A stretch of 64,000 bases of DNA from Mesorhizobium sp. (GCF_023954305.1 NZ_JAMLIG010000003.1:186001-250000), one strand, 5' to 3'. Shown: positions 17,410 through 26,153, counted from the stretch's first letter. The notes: generated by a model from the sequence alone, not told the origin. Translations and numbers: made by a program.

Positions 17410-17431
17410 GAATGATTGAGGAAGAACAGCG

Positions 17432-18295
17432 ATGCTCGCCGCGGCAAAGATCGTCATCACGCTCCTGAAGCTCAGGATCGGCGTCGCCATCGCGGCGAGC
17501 GCGCTCGCCGGCCTCGCCGCCACCAGCGGCGAGACGGCATCGGTGGCAGAGATCGCCGCGCTTGCTCTTGCCGTGCTCGGTGCCTCAGGCGCTGCCGGCG
17601 CATTCAACCACTATTACGAACGCGACAGCGATCGCCGCATGACACGCACGCGCTCGCGCCCCTTTGCCAGCGGAGTGTTGAAGCCGGGTCTCGTCTGGCC
17701 GGTGACATTCGCTTCGCTGCTCGCCGCGTCGATCGTGCTGGCCTACGCGGCGTCGGGGACGGTCTCTGCGCTCTACGTCTTTCTCGGTGCAATCACCTAT
17801 AGCGTCGTCTATACGGTCTGGCTCAAGCGCCGCACGCCCTGGAACATCGTGGTCGGCGGCGTGGCGGGATCTTTCGCTGTTCTGGCTGGCGCCGCCGCGA
17901 TCGACCCCGAACCACAGTGGACGCCGAGCATCCTCGCCGCCGTACTATTCTTGTGGACCCCGCCGCATTTCTGGAGTCTCGCCGCCGCCAAGGCGGACGA
18001 CTATTCCGCCGCCGGTGTCCCGATGCTCCCGGTCATCGCACCCGATCGCGAATGGACGCTCGCGATCCTGTCCTACACTGCGACGCTTGTTACCCTGTCG
18101 CTCGTACCGCTGTGGTTCGGAATGGGCTGGCTCTATGGACTCGGCGCTGCCTCAGGCGGGAGCTGGTTCTTGTGGAAGAGCTGGCGGCTCTATCTCGCGC
18201 CAACTCCAACGGCGGCGATAGCCAACTTCCGCGCCTCCCTGGTGCAGCTTCTGCTGCTGGTCACCGGCGTCTTCCTCGAGGCGCTCTTGGGGTGA
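17432..18295 (+). CDS. ctaB: Protoheme IX farnesyltransferase (CtaB family)
   Basis: A 287-residue UbiA-superfamily prenyltransferase. The first Asp-rich motif is NHYYERDSDRRMTRTRSRP, followed by YTVWLKRRTPWNIVVGGVAG and WTPPHFWSLA, which are characteristic of CtaB/Cox10 rather than UbiA. About eight membrane helices. It farnesylates heme B to heme O, the first step to heme A. Its place directly after subunit I suggests that the enzyme at 15682 carries heme O or A, or that the cluster was built from an oxidase operon. No heme A synthase (ctaA) is nearby. Confidence 0.9.
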   Translation: MLAAAKIVITLLKLRIGVAIAASALAGLAATSGETASVAEIAALALAVLGASGAAGAFNHYYERDSDRRMTRTRSRPFASGVLKPGLVWPVTFASLLAASIVLAYAASGTVSALYVFLGAITYSVVYTVWLKRRTPWNIVVGGVAGSFAVLAGAAAIDPEPQWTPSILAAVLFLWTPPHFWSLAAAKADDYSAAGVPMLPVIAPDREWTLAILSYTATLVTLSLVPLWFGMGWLYGLGAASGGSWFLWKSWRLYLAPTPTAAIANFRASLVQLLLLVTGVFLEALLG

Positions 18296-18300
18296 AGGCA

Positions 18301-19113
18301 ATGCACGCGCAGGCGCTTCGGATTGCGGGATTGCTGCTCGCCTGCCTGTGGACTGCGGCAGACGCCGCAGGTTCGCGACTCGACGCGGCCGTGGCGCTGG
18401 AGAAAAGCGAGGCCGCAATCGGACGAACGACCGGCGACCACAGCCTCGTCAGATCGGACGGATCGCTACTGGCCCTATCGGCCCTGAGAGGTCGTCCGCT
18501 GGTCATCAGCCTCGTCTATTCGAGCTGCAGTTCGGTATGCCCGATCACGACGCAAAAGCTCAAAGCCACAGTGGCGCTGGCGCGCAGCGCGTTGGGTGGA
18601 GATGCCTTCTCCGTGCTCACCGTCGGGTTCGACGCGCTCAACGACTCGCCTCAGCGGATGGGTGCTTTCGCGGCCGATCACGACATCGATTCTGACCCAC
18701 TCTGGCATGTCGCGAGCGGTTCGCCAGCCGTGCTCGAAACCCTCCTGGAGGAAGTCGGCTTCAGCTACTCAGCTGCCGCGGGCGGATTCGAGCATGTAGC
18801 GCAGACGACGATACTCGATTCAGATGGTCGCGTTTACCGCCAGGTCTACGGCGACGACTTTCCCGCTCAGGTGTTCGTTGAACCGCTCAAGGCGCTGGTC
18901 TTCGGTGTCACGACACGTTCGTTCACACCTGCCGGCCTCGCCGACCGGCTGCGCTTTCTGTGCACTGTGTACGACCCCCAGACCGGCCGTTACCGCACCG
19001 ACTATGCCATTTATATCGGGATTGGCACAGGCGGCATGTCGCTTCTCCTGATGGCATGGGTGATCGTGCGCATGTGGCGCAGCAACCGCCGTTTCACGCG
19101 AGCCAAGACCTGA
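18301..19113 (+). CDS. SCO1/SenC copper chaperone with C-terminal membrane anchor
   Basis: A 270-residue protein: signal segment at the start (AGLLLACLWTAADAAG), a thioredoxin-like SCO domain with the copper site CSSVCP and the distal His in FEHVAQTTIL, and an extra C-terminal membrane helix (IGIGTGGMSLLLMAWVIVRMW). SCO proteins load copper into CuA. It starts 5 bases after ctaB and ends 2 bases before the next gene, so it belongs to the operon. SenC next to the subunit II/I pair matches the norSY-senC order. The C-terminal anchor is less usual; most SCO proteins are anchored at the N terminus. Confidence 0.9.
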   Translation: MHAQALRIAGLLLACLWTAADAAGSRLDAAVALEKSEAAIGRTTGDHSLVRSDGSLLALSALRGRPLVISLVYSSCSSVCPITTQKLKATVALARSALGGDAFSVLTVGFDALNDSPQRMGAFAADHDIDSDPLWHVASGSPAVLETLLEEVGFSYSAAAGGFEHVAQTTILDSDGRVYRQVYGDDFPAQVFVEPLKALVFGVTTRSFTPAGLADRLRFLCTVYDPQTGRYRTDYAIYIGIGTGGMSLLLMAWVIVRMWRSNRRFTRAKT

Positions 19114-19115
19114 CG

Positions 19116-20723
19116 ATGACATCCGATACCGCTTCGAACCGGCCGCACGACTGGCCGCCCCTGCGCCGTGCCAAGGCCGGCCTTCGCTTCTTATTCGATC
19201 GCCTTGAGCATGGCGCGGAACGACTGTTTTCGCCCGCACTCAACCCGATGGCTCAGCTAGGCGCGATCTCCTTCTTCCTGTTCTGGGTGGTAGCGATTAG
19301 CGGCATCTATCTTTTCATCTTTTTCGACACCGGTATTGTGAATGCCTATTCGTCTGTCGAATGGATCAGTGGCACGCACTGGTATCACGCAGGCGTGATG
19401 CGCAGCTTCCACCGCTACGCATCCGATCTCATGGTAGTGAGCATGGGGATCCACCTGCTCAGGGAGTTTTCTCTCGACCGCTATCGCGGCACCCGGTGGT
19501 TTTCTTGGTTCACCGGCATTCCATTGATCTGGTTTCTATATATCTCCGGCATCACGGGATATTGGCTGGTCTGGGACAGCCTGGCTCAGTACCTGGCAAC
19601 GGTATCGGCCAAGCTGCTCGATGTGATCCCGATTTTCGGCGAGCCGCTGGCGCGCAACTTCCTGACGCCGGAACATCTCAGCAGCCGTTTCTTCTCGCTG
19701 ATGGTGTTCCTGCATATCGCCATACCGCTGATGCTGCTGCTGGGAATGTGGATCCACATCCAGCGTATCTCGCGCCCGAAGGTCAACCCGCCGCGCCTCC
19801 TGGCCGCCCTCGTGCTTGCCGCGCTGCTGGCGGTATCGCTGTGGAAGCCGGGGGTGAGCCAGGGGCCGGCCGACCTGACCAAGGTTCCCGCCGAGATCGG
19901 CCTCGACTGGTTCTTCCTGCCCCTATTTCCGTTGGCCGAGAAGTGGGGTGGGTGGAGCCTCTGGGCCCTGCTGGTGGGCGTCTCGACCATGCTTGCCGCC
20001 ATGCCGTGGCTGCCGCCCTTTCGCCGCGCGCCTGCCGCGGTGGTCGACCTGCCCAACTGCAACGGCTGCAACCGCTGCGTCGAGGATTGCCCTTACGAGG
20101 CGATCAGGCTGGTGCCGCGAACCGACGGTGAGCCATTCCCGCAACAAGCGGAAGTTTCTCCCGATCTCTGCGTGAGCTGCGGCATCTGTATGGGGGCTTG
20201 TCCGTCCTCCACGCCGTTCCGGCGTATGGAAGAATTGAGAACCGGCATCGACCTTCCCGGCCAGCCCCTGCGCGATGTGCGCGACGGCGTCGTCGCCGCG
20301 TCGGCCGAGCTTCATGGCGACAGCCGCGTAATAGTGCTGGCCTGCGAGCACGGAGCTGGCGGTGGGGTCATCGGCGGGATCCTCACCTTTCCCTGCGTGG
20401 CAATGATCCCGCCCTCGCTCATCGACTACATACTGAGCAGGAGCCTCGCGGAAGGTGTCGTCGTCGCAGGCTGCAGCGAAAGTGCCTGCTACAACCGCCT
20501 CGGCGTCGAATGGACGAAGCAGCGCTTCGCCGGCGAGCGTGATCCCTACCTGCGCAATCGTGTGCCGCGCGAGCGACTCGCCACCATCTGGGCTTCGCCG
20601 TTGGAAACCGCTCGCTTCGAGGCCGAGAAGGCGACATTTGCGGGACGGCTTGCAGGGATCGCGAAGTTCGATCAATCCGCGGAGGCATCGAATGTCGATG
20701 AGGGGTTGGAGGTGCTTCCGTGA
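19116..20723 (+). CDS. Cytochrome b / 2x[4Fe-4S] ferredoxin / MvhD-like fusion protein
   Basis: A 535-residue fusion. Residues 1-220 are a cytochrome b N-terminal (b6-like) domain with two heme-ligand pairs, His99/His113 and His200/His214, each 14 apart. Residues 220-300 add membrane helices. Residues 314-362 hold two 4Fe-4S motifs (CNGCNRCVEDCP and CVSCGICMGACP). Residues 405-500 look like the MvhD/FrhD iron-sulfur domain (LACEHG, FPCVAM, VAGCSESACYNR). I know of no standard enzyme with this order. It may move electrons between quinol and an iron-sulfur partner and supply the neighbouring heme-copper enzyme, or act on its own. Start ATG 2 bases after the SenC stop. Domain calls are firm; the role is inferred. 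Confidence 0.75.
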   Translation: MTSDTASNRPHDWPPLRRAKAGLRFLFDRLEHGAERLFSPALNPMAQLGAISFFLFWVVAISGIYLFIFFDTGIVNAYSSVEWISGTHWYHAGVMRSFHRYASDLMVVSMGIHLLREFSLDRYRGTRWFSWFTGIPLIWFLYISGITGYWLVWDSLAQYLATVSAKLLDVIPIFGEPLARNFLTPEHLSSRFFSLMVFLHIAIPLMLLLGMWIHIQRISRPKVNPPRLLAALVLAALLAVSLWKPGVSQGPADLTKVPAEIGLDWFFLPLFPLAEKWGGWSLWALLVGVSTMLAAMPWLPPFRRAPAAVVDLPNCNGCNRCVEDCPYEAIRLVPRTDGEPFPQQAEVSPDLCVSCGICMGACPSSTPFRRMEELRTGIDLPGQPLRDVRDGVVAASAELHGDSRVIVLACEHGAGGGVIGGILTFPCVAMIPPSLIDYILSRSLAEGVVVAGCSESACYNRLGVEWTKQRFAGERDPYLRNRVPRERLATIWASPLETARFEAEKATFAGRLAGIAKFDQSAEASNVDEGLEVLP

Positions 20724-21220
20724 GGTGGGCGATTCTCAATATCGGGCGCTTTGCGGCCCTCGGCCTGGTCTTCATGTGTGCCGCGGCCCTGTCGAATTGG
20801 CCCTCCCATCGCAGTCTTCCGGAGGGTGTCGGGGTGCTAACCTTGTCGTTCAGCCACGGCGCCGATCGTAAGGCGGCGTGTCGCAAGGCGACGGAGGATG
20901 AACTCGCCGCTTTGCCGCCCAATATGCGCCGGCCTGAGATATGCCCGCGTGAGCGGCCCTCGATCACGATCGAATTCGACATCGACGGCAAACGCGCCTT
21001 CAACGCTGACGTGCCCCCGTCGGGAATCGCGGGAGACGGACCGTCACGTGTCCACCACCGCTTCGTTCTGCCGATCGGTCGATACGAGGTGGCAATTCGC
21101 ATGCGCGACCGTCCAGACGGCGAGTTCGCTTGGAAAGCGAAACGTCCCGTCGAAATCGGCCCTGCGGAGCATCGGGTTATCGATTTCCGTGCCGACGCCG
21201 GCGGCTTTGTCTTTCATTGA
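20720..21220 (+). CDS. Exported protein of unknown function in the heme-copper cluster
   Basis: A 166-residue protein that starts at a GTG overlapping the stop of the cytochrome b fusion (GTGA), so it is translationally coupled. It has an N-terminal hydrophobic segment (ILNIGRFAALGLVFMCAAAL) that could be a signal or an anchor, two cysteines (Cys in KAACRK and in PEICPRE) that may form a disulfide, and a beta-rich C-terminal half (ITIEFDIDGKRAF, GRYEVAIRMRD). No family is recognised. Its position suggests an assembly or accessory protein for the enzyme complex. Confidence 0.7.
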   Translation: MRWAILNIGRFAALGLVFMCAAALSNWPSHRSLPEGVGVLTLSFSHGADRKAACRKATEDELAALPPNMRRPEICPRERPSITIEFDIDGKRAFNADVPPSGIAGDGPSRVHHRFVLPIGRYEVAIRMRDRPDGEFAWKAKRPVEIGPAEHRVIDFRADAGGFVFH

Positions 21221-21237
21221 CGCAGAGGAGTGCGACT

Positions 21238-21642
21238 ATGCCTCTGATTGAGTGGAAAGATCACTACAGCGTTGGCGTCGAAGCTGTCGATCATGAGCAC
21301 CGCGAGCTCATCGAGTTCATCAACCAGCTTCATGATGACCTGCTCGCGGGAACCCAGGAGCCCCTAGTGACGGCGTTCCTCGGGGAGATCTTACGGGCCA
21401 TCTCGGCGCATTTTGCGCTGGAGGAGCGGTTCATGTTCGAATGCCGATACGATCAGTTTACCGAGCATAAGCAGGCGCACGAGCAACTGCTGGAAGAGTT
21501 GCGTGACATAATGGATAGATTCGAGGCCGATCCCCGAGGCGCATCGAGACAGCTGTCACGCCGGTTGGACGCCTGGTTTACGCTGCACTTCAAGTCGCAT
21601 GACGCGCGTCTCCATCATCGGCTCGGGACCCATGATCACTAG
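21238..21642 (+). CDS. Bacteriohemerythrin
   Basis: A 134-residue hemerythrin. The di-iron ligands are in place: the H-x-H of VDHEHRELIEF, H and E of HFALEERFMF, the two His of HKQAHEQLL and the H-x-x-x-D of HFKSHDARL. Single-domain bacteriohemerythrins bind oxygen or NO. In this operon a role in NO or oxygen binding, or di-iron protection, is plausible. The gene follows the exported protein by 17 bases with AGAGGAG before the ATG. Confidence 0.9.
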   Translation: MPLIEWKDHYSVGVEAVDHEHRELIEFINQLHDDLLAGTQEPLVTAFLGEILRAISAHFALEERFMFECRYDQFTEHKQAHEQLLEELRDIMDRFEADPRGASRQLSRRLDAWFTLHFKSHDARLHHRLGTHDH

Positions 21643-21655
21643 GGCGCGCACAGCT

Positions 21656-22198
21656 ATGAAGAAGCAAGGATATCACCCTCCGGACGAAGAAAGCGTCGTC
21701 CTTGTTGACGCCGACGACTGCCCTCTCGGCAGCGCGGGGAAGTTGATCGTTCACCAGAGGAACATGCGTCACCGAGCCATTTCGGTGCTGATCTTCGACC
21801 GCGCGGGACGGATGTTGCTGCAGCAGCGCGGCGTGTCGAAGTACCATTCCGGGGGCCTTTGGAGCAACGCCTGCTGCAGTCATCCACGGCCGGGGGAACC
21901 GCCGGCAGCAGCAGCCGGGCGCCGCTTGCGCGAGGAGATGGGATTTGCTGCCCCGCTTAGCTTCGCTGGCCTCTTCTCCTACGAGGCGTCGGTGGGGAAT
22001 GGGCTATGGGAGAATGAAGTCGTTCATATCTTCATCGGCCGCTACGACGGCGAGGTCGTGCCCGATGCGGAGGAGGCCGAGGACTTCAGCTGGCAATCCC
22101 CTGACTCGATCCGAGAGGATGTAGCCGCCCGCCCGGACCGCTACACAGCCTGGTTCAGGCTTTACGGGCGGGCAACCTGGTTTCGCACGTCACCGTAG
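21656..22198 (+). CDS. idi: Isopentenyl-diphosphate delta-isomerase, type I
   Basis: A Nudix-fold isomerase: MRHRAISVLIFDRAGRMLLQQR, then SGGLWSNACCSHPRPGE with the catalytic Cys (SNACCSHP) and the Glu in VGNGLWENEVVHIF, plus the RRLREEMGF Nudix-like helix. It interconverts IPP and DMAPP. Start at 21656 by comparison with E. coli Idi; an ATG at 21632 would overlap the hemerythrin stop. It sits at the end of the heme-copper cluster, where it might feed farnesyl supply for heme O or quinone, but it may simply be the neighbouring gene. The family is sure, the link is inference. Confidence 0.88.
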   Translation: MKKQGYHPPDEESVVLVDADDCPLGSAGKLIVHQRNMRHRAISVLIFDRAGRMLLQQRGVSKYHSGGLWSNACCSHPRPGEPPAAAAGRRLREEMGFAAPLSFAGLFSYEASVGNGLWENEVVHIFIGRYDGEVVPDAEEAEDFSWQSPDSIREDVAARPDRYTAWFRLYGRATWFRTSP

Positions 22199-22431
22199 GG
22201 GCTACGTCGCCATCCAGCCGAGCTCGGACTATTTCAGTCGCGCAATCCCTCGATCGGCATGTTGGAGGATCAGGCGGTGCAGGCCATCGTCCTCTCAAGT
22301 TCCACGCTCGACGCGACCCCTGATCGCGCCGTATCGCATTTGCCTGATCAAATTCTCGACCGCGAATTTCATCGCGCCGGCGACTGCGGCGGCGTCGATT
22401 TTACGTGTCTCGTCCGCCCACCGAACAGCAA

Positions 22432-22775
22432 TCATTCAAGGGCCAATCGACGTCTGTCGGCGATGCCGAGCCGCAGTCGCGTGTCCGGACTCATCATTGC
22501 CGGCGTCCATGGCGGGTCGTGGGTCACCGCGACGTGGGCGCTTTCGATGCCGGGCACGGACCACGCACTGTCGCGCACACCGTCCCTGAGATAGGCTGTG
22601 GCCGGGCATCCGTGGGTAGTCGTGGTCATGACGAATGGGCAACGCCGTACTCATGCACCGCCACGCAATAAACCAGACCGAGTTCGACGATGTTACCACC
22701 AAGTTCAGGGACTATCACGAGGCGGAGCGGTTCCCTGACCATTTTAGCCAGCGCATCGGTAGCTCGGAACGTCAT
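22432..22775 (-). pseudogene. DUF59 (MIP18/PaaD-like) protein, frameshifted
   Basis: First frame: REPLRLVIVPELGGNIVELGL, VYCVAVHEYGVAH, then a stop (22626-22628). One base further the second frame continues MTTTTHGCPATAYLRDGV and VAVTHDPPWTPAMMS to the stop at 22432. Together they match the intact DUF59 protein at 44508-44864 (ESLRAVIDPELGENVVDLGL; VVMTTTTPGCPA; DPPWTPDMMS). A single-base indel therefore broke this copy. Its ATG overlaps the stop of the upstream DUF2249-like fragment, the same layout as in the intact pair. Confidence 0.8.
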
Positions 22776-23125
22776 GTCTTCGCCTCCCGCCGTGCTCCGA
22801 CGCGCATGAACAGCCGATAGGTTGTTCCGTCGCGTTCCAACCCGCCGCGCCAGTCATGACCGCGCCTCTCCAGTTCCGGGAACAGGAATACGGGTTCGCG
22901 ACGCAGAAGCGCCGATAGAAATTCACCCTCCTGCATCGCCTCTGTTGCCGCCAAGATACGCGTCATCGGCTCGGGTGGCTCGAGTTCGCGGTTATCGAGG
23001 CACATGAGGGCGTCAGGGCACTGCGCGTGACCGGGACAGCCAGCTCGCTGGTGCTCGAATTCGCCAGATCCGACGCGCTGGAAGAGGACTTCCCAGTCAC
23101 CGTTGCCGATCTTCCTGCCGGCATG
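22772..23125 (-). pseudogene. DUF2249-like protein, 5'-truncated
   Basis: About 115 residues match the C-terminal two thirds of the intact protein at 44861-45364: KIGNGDWEVLF, MCLDNRELEPPEPMTRIL, AATEAMQEGEFLSALLRREP, FLFPELERRGHDW and RDGTTYRLFMRVG. The N-terminal DUF2249 half is missing and no start fits upstream. With the frameshifted DUF59 gene it forms a decayed duplicate of a gene pair that is intact downstream of the nar block. Confidence 0.75.
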
Positions 23126-23215
23126 TAGCGACGCGGCAGCGGAGGGCCTCCGAATCCTTGCTTCCCCGAATTATCTGAATTCTATTTGCTGTTCCGCAAT
23201 GAAGGTCGCGCTCCA

Positions 23216-23458
23216 ATGCTTGATGATGACGCATCCTTGGAGCGGATCGCTGCCATGAAACCGAAGTTTCACGACGACATGACGCTGGACGGAATCATGC
23301 ACGAATGGCCCGACACCATCCGCGTCGTTCTTGATCATGGATTGCTTTGCGTCGGCTGTCCCATCGCACCTTTTCACAGTCCAGCTGATGCGGCTAAAGA
23401 GCATCAGGTGGACGAAACACTGCTCATCCGCGATCTGGTCGGCGCTATGAAGAGATAA
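23216..23458 (+). CDS. DUF1858-domain protein
   Basis: An 80-residue protein with the DUF1858 pattern: FHDDMTLDGIMHEWPDTIRV, VLDHGLLCVGCPIAPFHSP and a final helix. The C-x-x-C pair (CVGC) is conserved in this family, which is often found beside hybrid-cluster, NO-response and anaerobic genes. I start at 23216; an ATG ten codons upstream is also possible. It is convergent with the Crp/Fnr gene at 23473. Confidence 0.8.
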   Translation: MLDDDASLERIAAMKPKFHDDMTLDGIMHEWPDTIRVVLDHGLLCVGCPIAPFHSPADAAKEHQVDETLLIRDLVGAMKR

Positions 23459-23472
23459 GCGAGCAGATCGCT

Positions 23473-24177
23473 TCAGATCTTCTCCGCGCGTCCCCGCGCA
23501 AGCAGGAACAGGCGACGTGGCTCAACGACCGTCACTTTCTGTCGGCCGCTTTTAACAAGTCCCTTGTCTTCCCAGGAGGTGAGCAGGCGGCTGACCGTGT
23601 GAACCGTAGTGCCGGTCATCTCGGCGATGTCCTGGCGTGAAATCGGAAAGTCAATCAAGATGCCTTCATCGGTGGCTTTTCCAGTCTGTTTGACGAGACG
23701 CAGCAACGAATGGGCAATGCGTTGTTCAACCTGCTCGGTCGCCATCTCGACGATCCGGCTATGCGTGTCGTGAAGTCTGGTCCCTACCGTCTTGTAGGTG
23801 TTAGCGCCAAAGCTCGGAATAGCGAATGCGAATTCCGACCAAAGGTGGCCAGGCCAAGCCAGCACCACACAGTCGATCGCTGCGATCGCGCTCGCCGGAT
23901 AGGTGGATCGGCCCAGTGCCTGCGCGATGCCCATCAATTCGCCCGGACTGATGTAGCGCACTATGACTTGCTGGCCGTCCGGAGTCGCCTTTACCACGCG
24001 GACATGTCCATCGATCAGGAGGAAAAAGGACTGCGCTTCTGCTTCCTGCTCGAAAACCGTATCGCCCTTCACTATCCGCGTTGAGCGGGCCTTTTGGAGC
24101 ATGCGATCGAGATCGGCCGGGGCCACGCCTTGGAAAGGAGACAGCCCGGCAATTAGCGAGCGGTCGAGGTGGCCCAC
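23473..24177 (-). CDS. Crp/Fnr-family regulator, NnrR-like
   Basis: A 234-residue Crp/Fnr protein: sensor barrel (VFEQEAEAQSFFLLIDGHVRV, YISPGELMGIAQALGRSTYP), dimer helix (THSRIVEMATEQVEQRIAHS) and HTH (FPISRQDIAEMTGTTVHTVSRLLTSWE). I use a GTG at 24177 because AAGGAGG lies about 9 bases upstream; the longer reading to 24216 has no ribosome site. No cysteine cluster for an FNR-type Fe-S centre is present, which points to the NnrR branch that controls nitrite and NO reductase genes in rhizobia. No divergent target gene sits beside it. Confidence 0.88.
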   Translation of the reverse strand: MGHLDRSLIAGLSPFQGVAPADLDRMLQKARSTRIVKGDTVFEQEAEAQSFFLLIDGHVRVVKATPDGQQVIVRYISPGELMGIAQALGRSTYPASAIAAIDCVVLAWPGHLWSEFAFAIPSFGANTYKTVGTRLHDTHSRIVEMATEQVEQRIAHSLLRLVKQTGKATDEGILIDFPISRQDIAEMTGTTVHTVSRLLTSWEDKGLVKSGRQKVTVVEPRRLFLLARGRAEKI

Positions 24178-24635
24178 AGCTACTCCTCCTTCTGCGCGGG
24201 GGAACTGGAAAAACACAATGCGCGATTAAATCGCCACAATGTCACTGTGACCGAAAAGCGGCAAGCCGTCACTGGTGCGGCCTTTTCCCCAGGGCGCCCC
24301 TCGCAATGTATGCACGACCGGACCGGTAATCCGTGCCCTCGTTGTCCAACCCAAAGGTCGGTGCAGTTCGACACCGGCTATTGGGGAGTTTTCGGGACGG
24401 CACGAACCGTCGAGCGCGTCAGGGGGAGAACCTCCCTTCCGTTGTCCCAAGAGGCCGCCGCAACCCGCCACGACAGCCGCCGGACTTGTGAAGAGGATAT
24501 CCCTATGCTCGGCGGCCGTCTTTTCGATGAGGTTCGGCGTTGCGGGAGTCGCGGCAACGATGTCTGCCACGAGATCGCCCTGTGAATGCTGATGCGGCGC
24601 GGATCGAATCCGCGCCGCATCGCCTTGGGAGGCGA
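24178..24635. other. Intergenic stretch without a supportable gene
   Basis: About 450 bases between the Crp/Fnr start and the aldehyde dehydrogenase stop. Several frames stay open in the high-GC sequence on both strands, but none shows a ribosome site or a recognisable domain. It may contain insertion-sequence debris. Confidence 0.4.
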
Positions 24636-26153
24636 TCAGAAGAAGCCGAGCTTCTTGGGGCTGTAGCTGACCAGCATGTTCTTGGTCTGCTGATAGTGAT
24701 CGAGCATCATCTTGTGCGTCTCACGCCCGATGCCGGATTGCTTGTAGCCGCCGAAAGCCGCATGAGCCGGATAGGCGTGGTAGCAATTGGTCCAGACACG
24801 CCCCGCCTGAATGGCGCGACCGAAGCGATAGCAGCGGTTGGCATCGCGGCTCCAGACGCCGGCACCGAGACCGTAGGGCGTATCGTTGGCGATGGCGAGC
24901 GCGTCCTCCTCGTCCTTGAAGGTGGTCACGGAAACGACCGGCCCGAAGATCTCCTCCTGGAAGACGCGCATCTTGTTGTGGCCTTCGAGCACGGTCGGCC
25001 TGATATAATAGCCGCCCGCGAGTTCTCCCGGCAGGATGTTGCGCTCGCCGCCGGTCAGCACCTTTGCGCCTTCGTGACGGCCGATATCGAAGTAGCCCAG
25101 GATCTTCTCGAGCTGCTCGGAAGACGCCTGCGCGCCCATCATCGTGCTCATTTCGAGCGGGCTACCCTGCACGATGGCCTCAACGCGCTTGAGCGCGCGC
25201 TCCATAAAACGGTCGTAGATGCTTTCGTGGATGAGCGCACGGCTCGGGCAGGTGCAGACCTCGCCTTGGTTGACCGCGAACATCACGAAGCCCTCGATCG
25301 CCTTGTCGAGAAAATCGTCGTCCTCGACCGCAACGTCCTTGAAGAAGATGTTCGGTGATTTACCGCCTAGTTCCAGCGTCACCGGAATAAGATTCTGCGT
25401 GGCGTACTGCATGATGAGGCGGCCAGTCGACGTCTCGCCGGTGAAAGCGATCTTGGCGATGCGGTTCGAGGAGGCGAGCGGCTTGCCGGCTTCCAGCCCG
25501 AAGCCGTTGACGATGTTGAGCACGCCTTTGGGCAGCAGATCGCCGATCAGGTCCGCCCACAGCATGATGCCGGCCGGGGTCTGCTCGGCGGGCTTGAGCA
25601 CCACGCAATTGCCGGCGGCGAGCGCGGGCGCGAGCTTCCAGGCAGCCATCAGGATCGGGAAATTCCACGGGATGATCTGGCCGACGACGCCCAGCGGCTC
25701 GTGGAAGTGATAGGCGATGGTGTCGTTGTCGATCTCGCCGATCGAGCCTTCCTGCGCGCGGATGGCGCCGGCGAAATAGCGGAAATGGTCGATCGCCAGC
25801 GGAATATCGACAAGGGTTGTCTCGCGGATCGGCTTGCCGTTGTCCCATGTTTCCGCGAGAGCCAGGAGATCGAGGTTATCCTCCATGCGGTCGGCGATGC
25901 GGTTGAGGATCAGCGCGCGTTCGGCCGGCGACGTGCGGCCCCAAGCATCTTTCGCGGCATGGGCGGCATCGAGCGCCGCCTCGATATCGGCGGCATCCGA
26001 CCGTGCGATCTCGCAGACCGGCAGGCCTGTGATCGGCGAGATATTCTCGAAATATCTCCCGGAGAGGGGAGCGACCCATTGGCCTCCGATGAAATTGTCG
26101 TAGCGCTTGGCGAACGGAACCTTAACCGTTCGCGAAAATTCAATCTTATTCAT
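24636..26153 (-). CDS. NAD-dependent aldehyde dehydrogenase (AcoD/ExaC type)
   Basis: A 505-residue class-3-fold aldehyde dehydrogenase of the AcoD group. Landmarks: GVVGQIIPWNFPILMAAWK (nucleotide fold), the FTGETSTGR turn, the general base in LELGGKSPNIFF and the catalytic Cys in NQGEVCTCPSR; the end is GGYKQSGIGRE. It should oxidise acetaldehyde or similar short aldehydes. I start at 26153 (GGGAGGAAG ribosome site) and not at the long upstream extension. A perfect palindrome 100 bases upstream and an AcoR-like regulator behind it, on the same strand, suggest specific control. ALDH genes of this group are commonly paired with such regulators. Confidence 0.93.
   Translation of the reverse strand: MNKIEFSRTVKVPFAKRYDNFIGGQWVAPLSGRYFENISPITGLPVCEIARSDAADIEAALDAAHAAKDAWGRTSPAERALILNRIADRMEDNLDLLALAETWDNGKPIRETTLVDIPLAIDHFRYFAGAIRAQEGSIGEIDNDTIAYHFHEPLGVVGQIIPWNFPILMAAWKLAPALAAGNCVVLKPAEQTPAGIMLWADLIGDLLPKGVLNIVNGFGLEAGKPLASSNRIAKIAFTGETSTGRLIMQYATQNLIPVTLELGGKSPNIFFKDVAVEDDDFLDKAIEGFVMFAVNQGEVCTCPSRALIHESIYDRFMERALKRVEAIVQGSPLEMSTMMGAQASSEQLEKILGYFDIGRHEGAKVLTGGERNILPGELAGGYYIRPTVLEGHNKMRVFQEEIFGPVVSVTTFKDEEDALAIANDTPYGLGAGVWSRDANRCYRFGRAIQAGRVWTNCYHAYPAHAAFGGYKQSGIGRETHKMMLDHYQQTKNMLVSYSPKKLGFF

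Noticed and set aside
24226..24570. Minus-strand frame of 114 codons upstream of the Crp/Fnr gene.
   Set aside because: No ribosome site, no domain, and several overlapping frames of equal length; not called.
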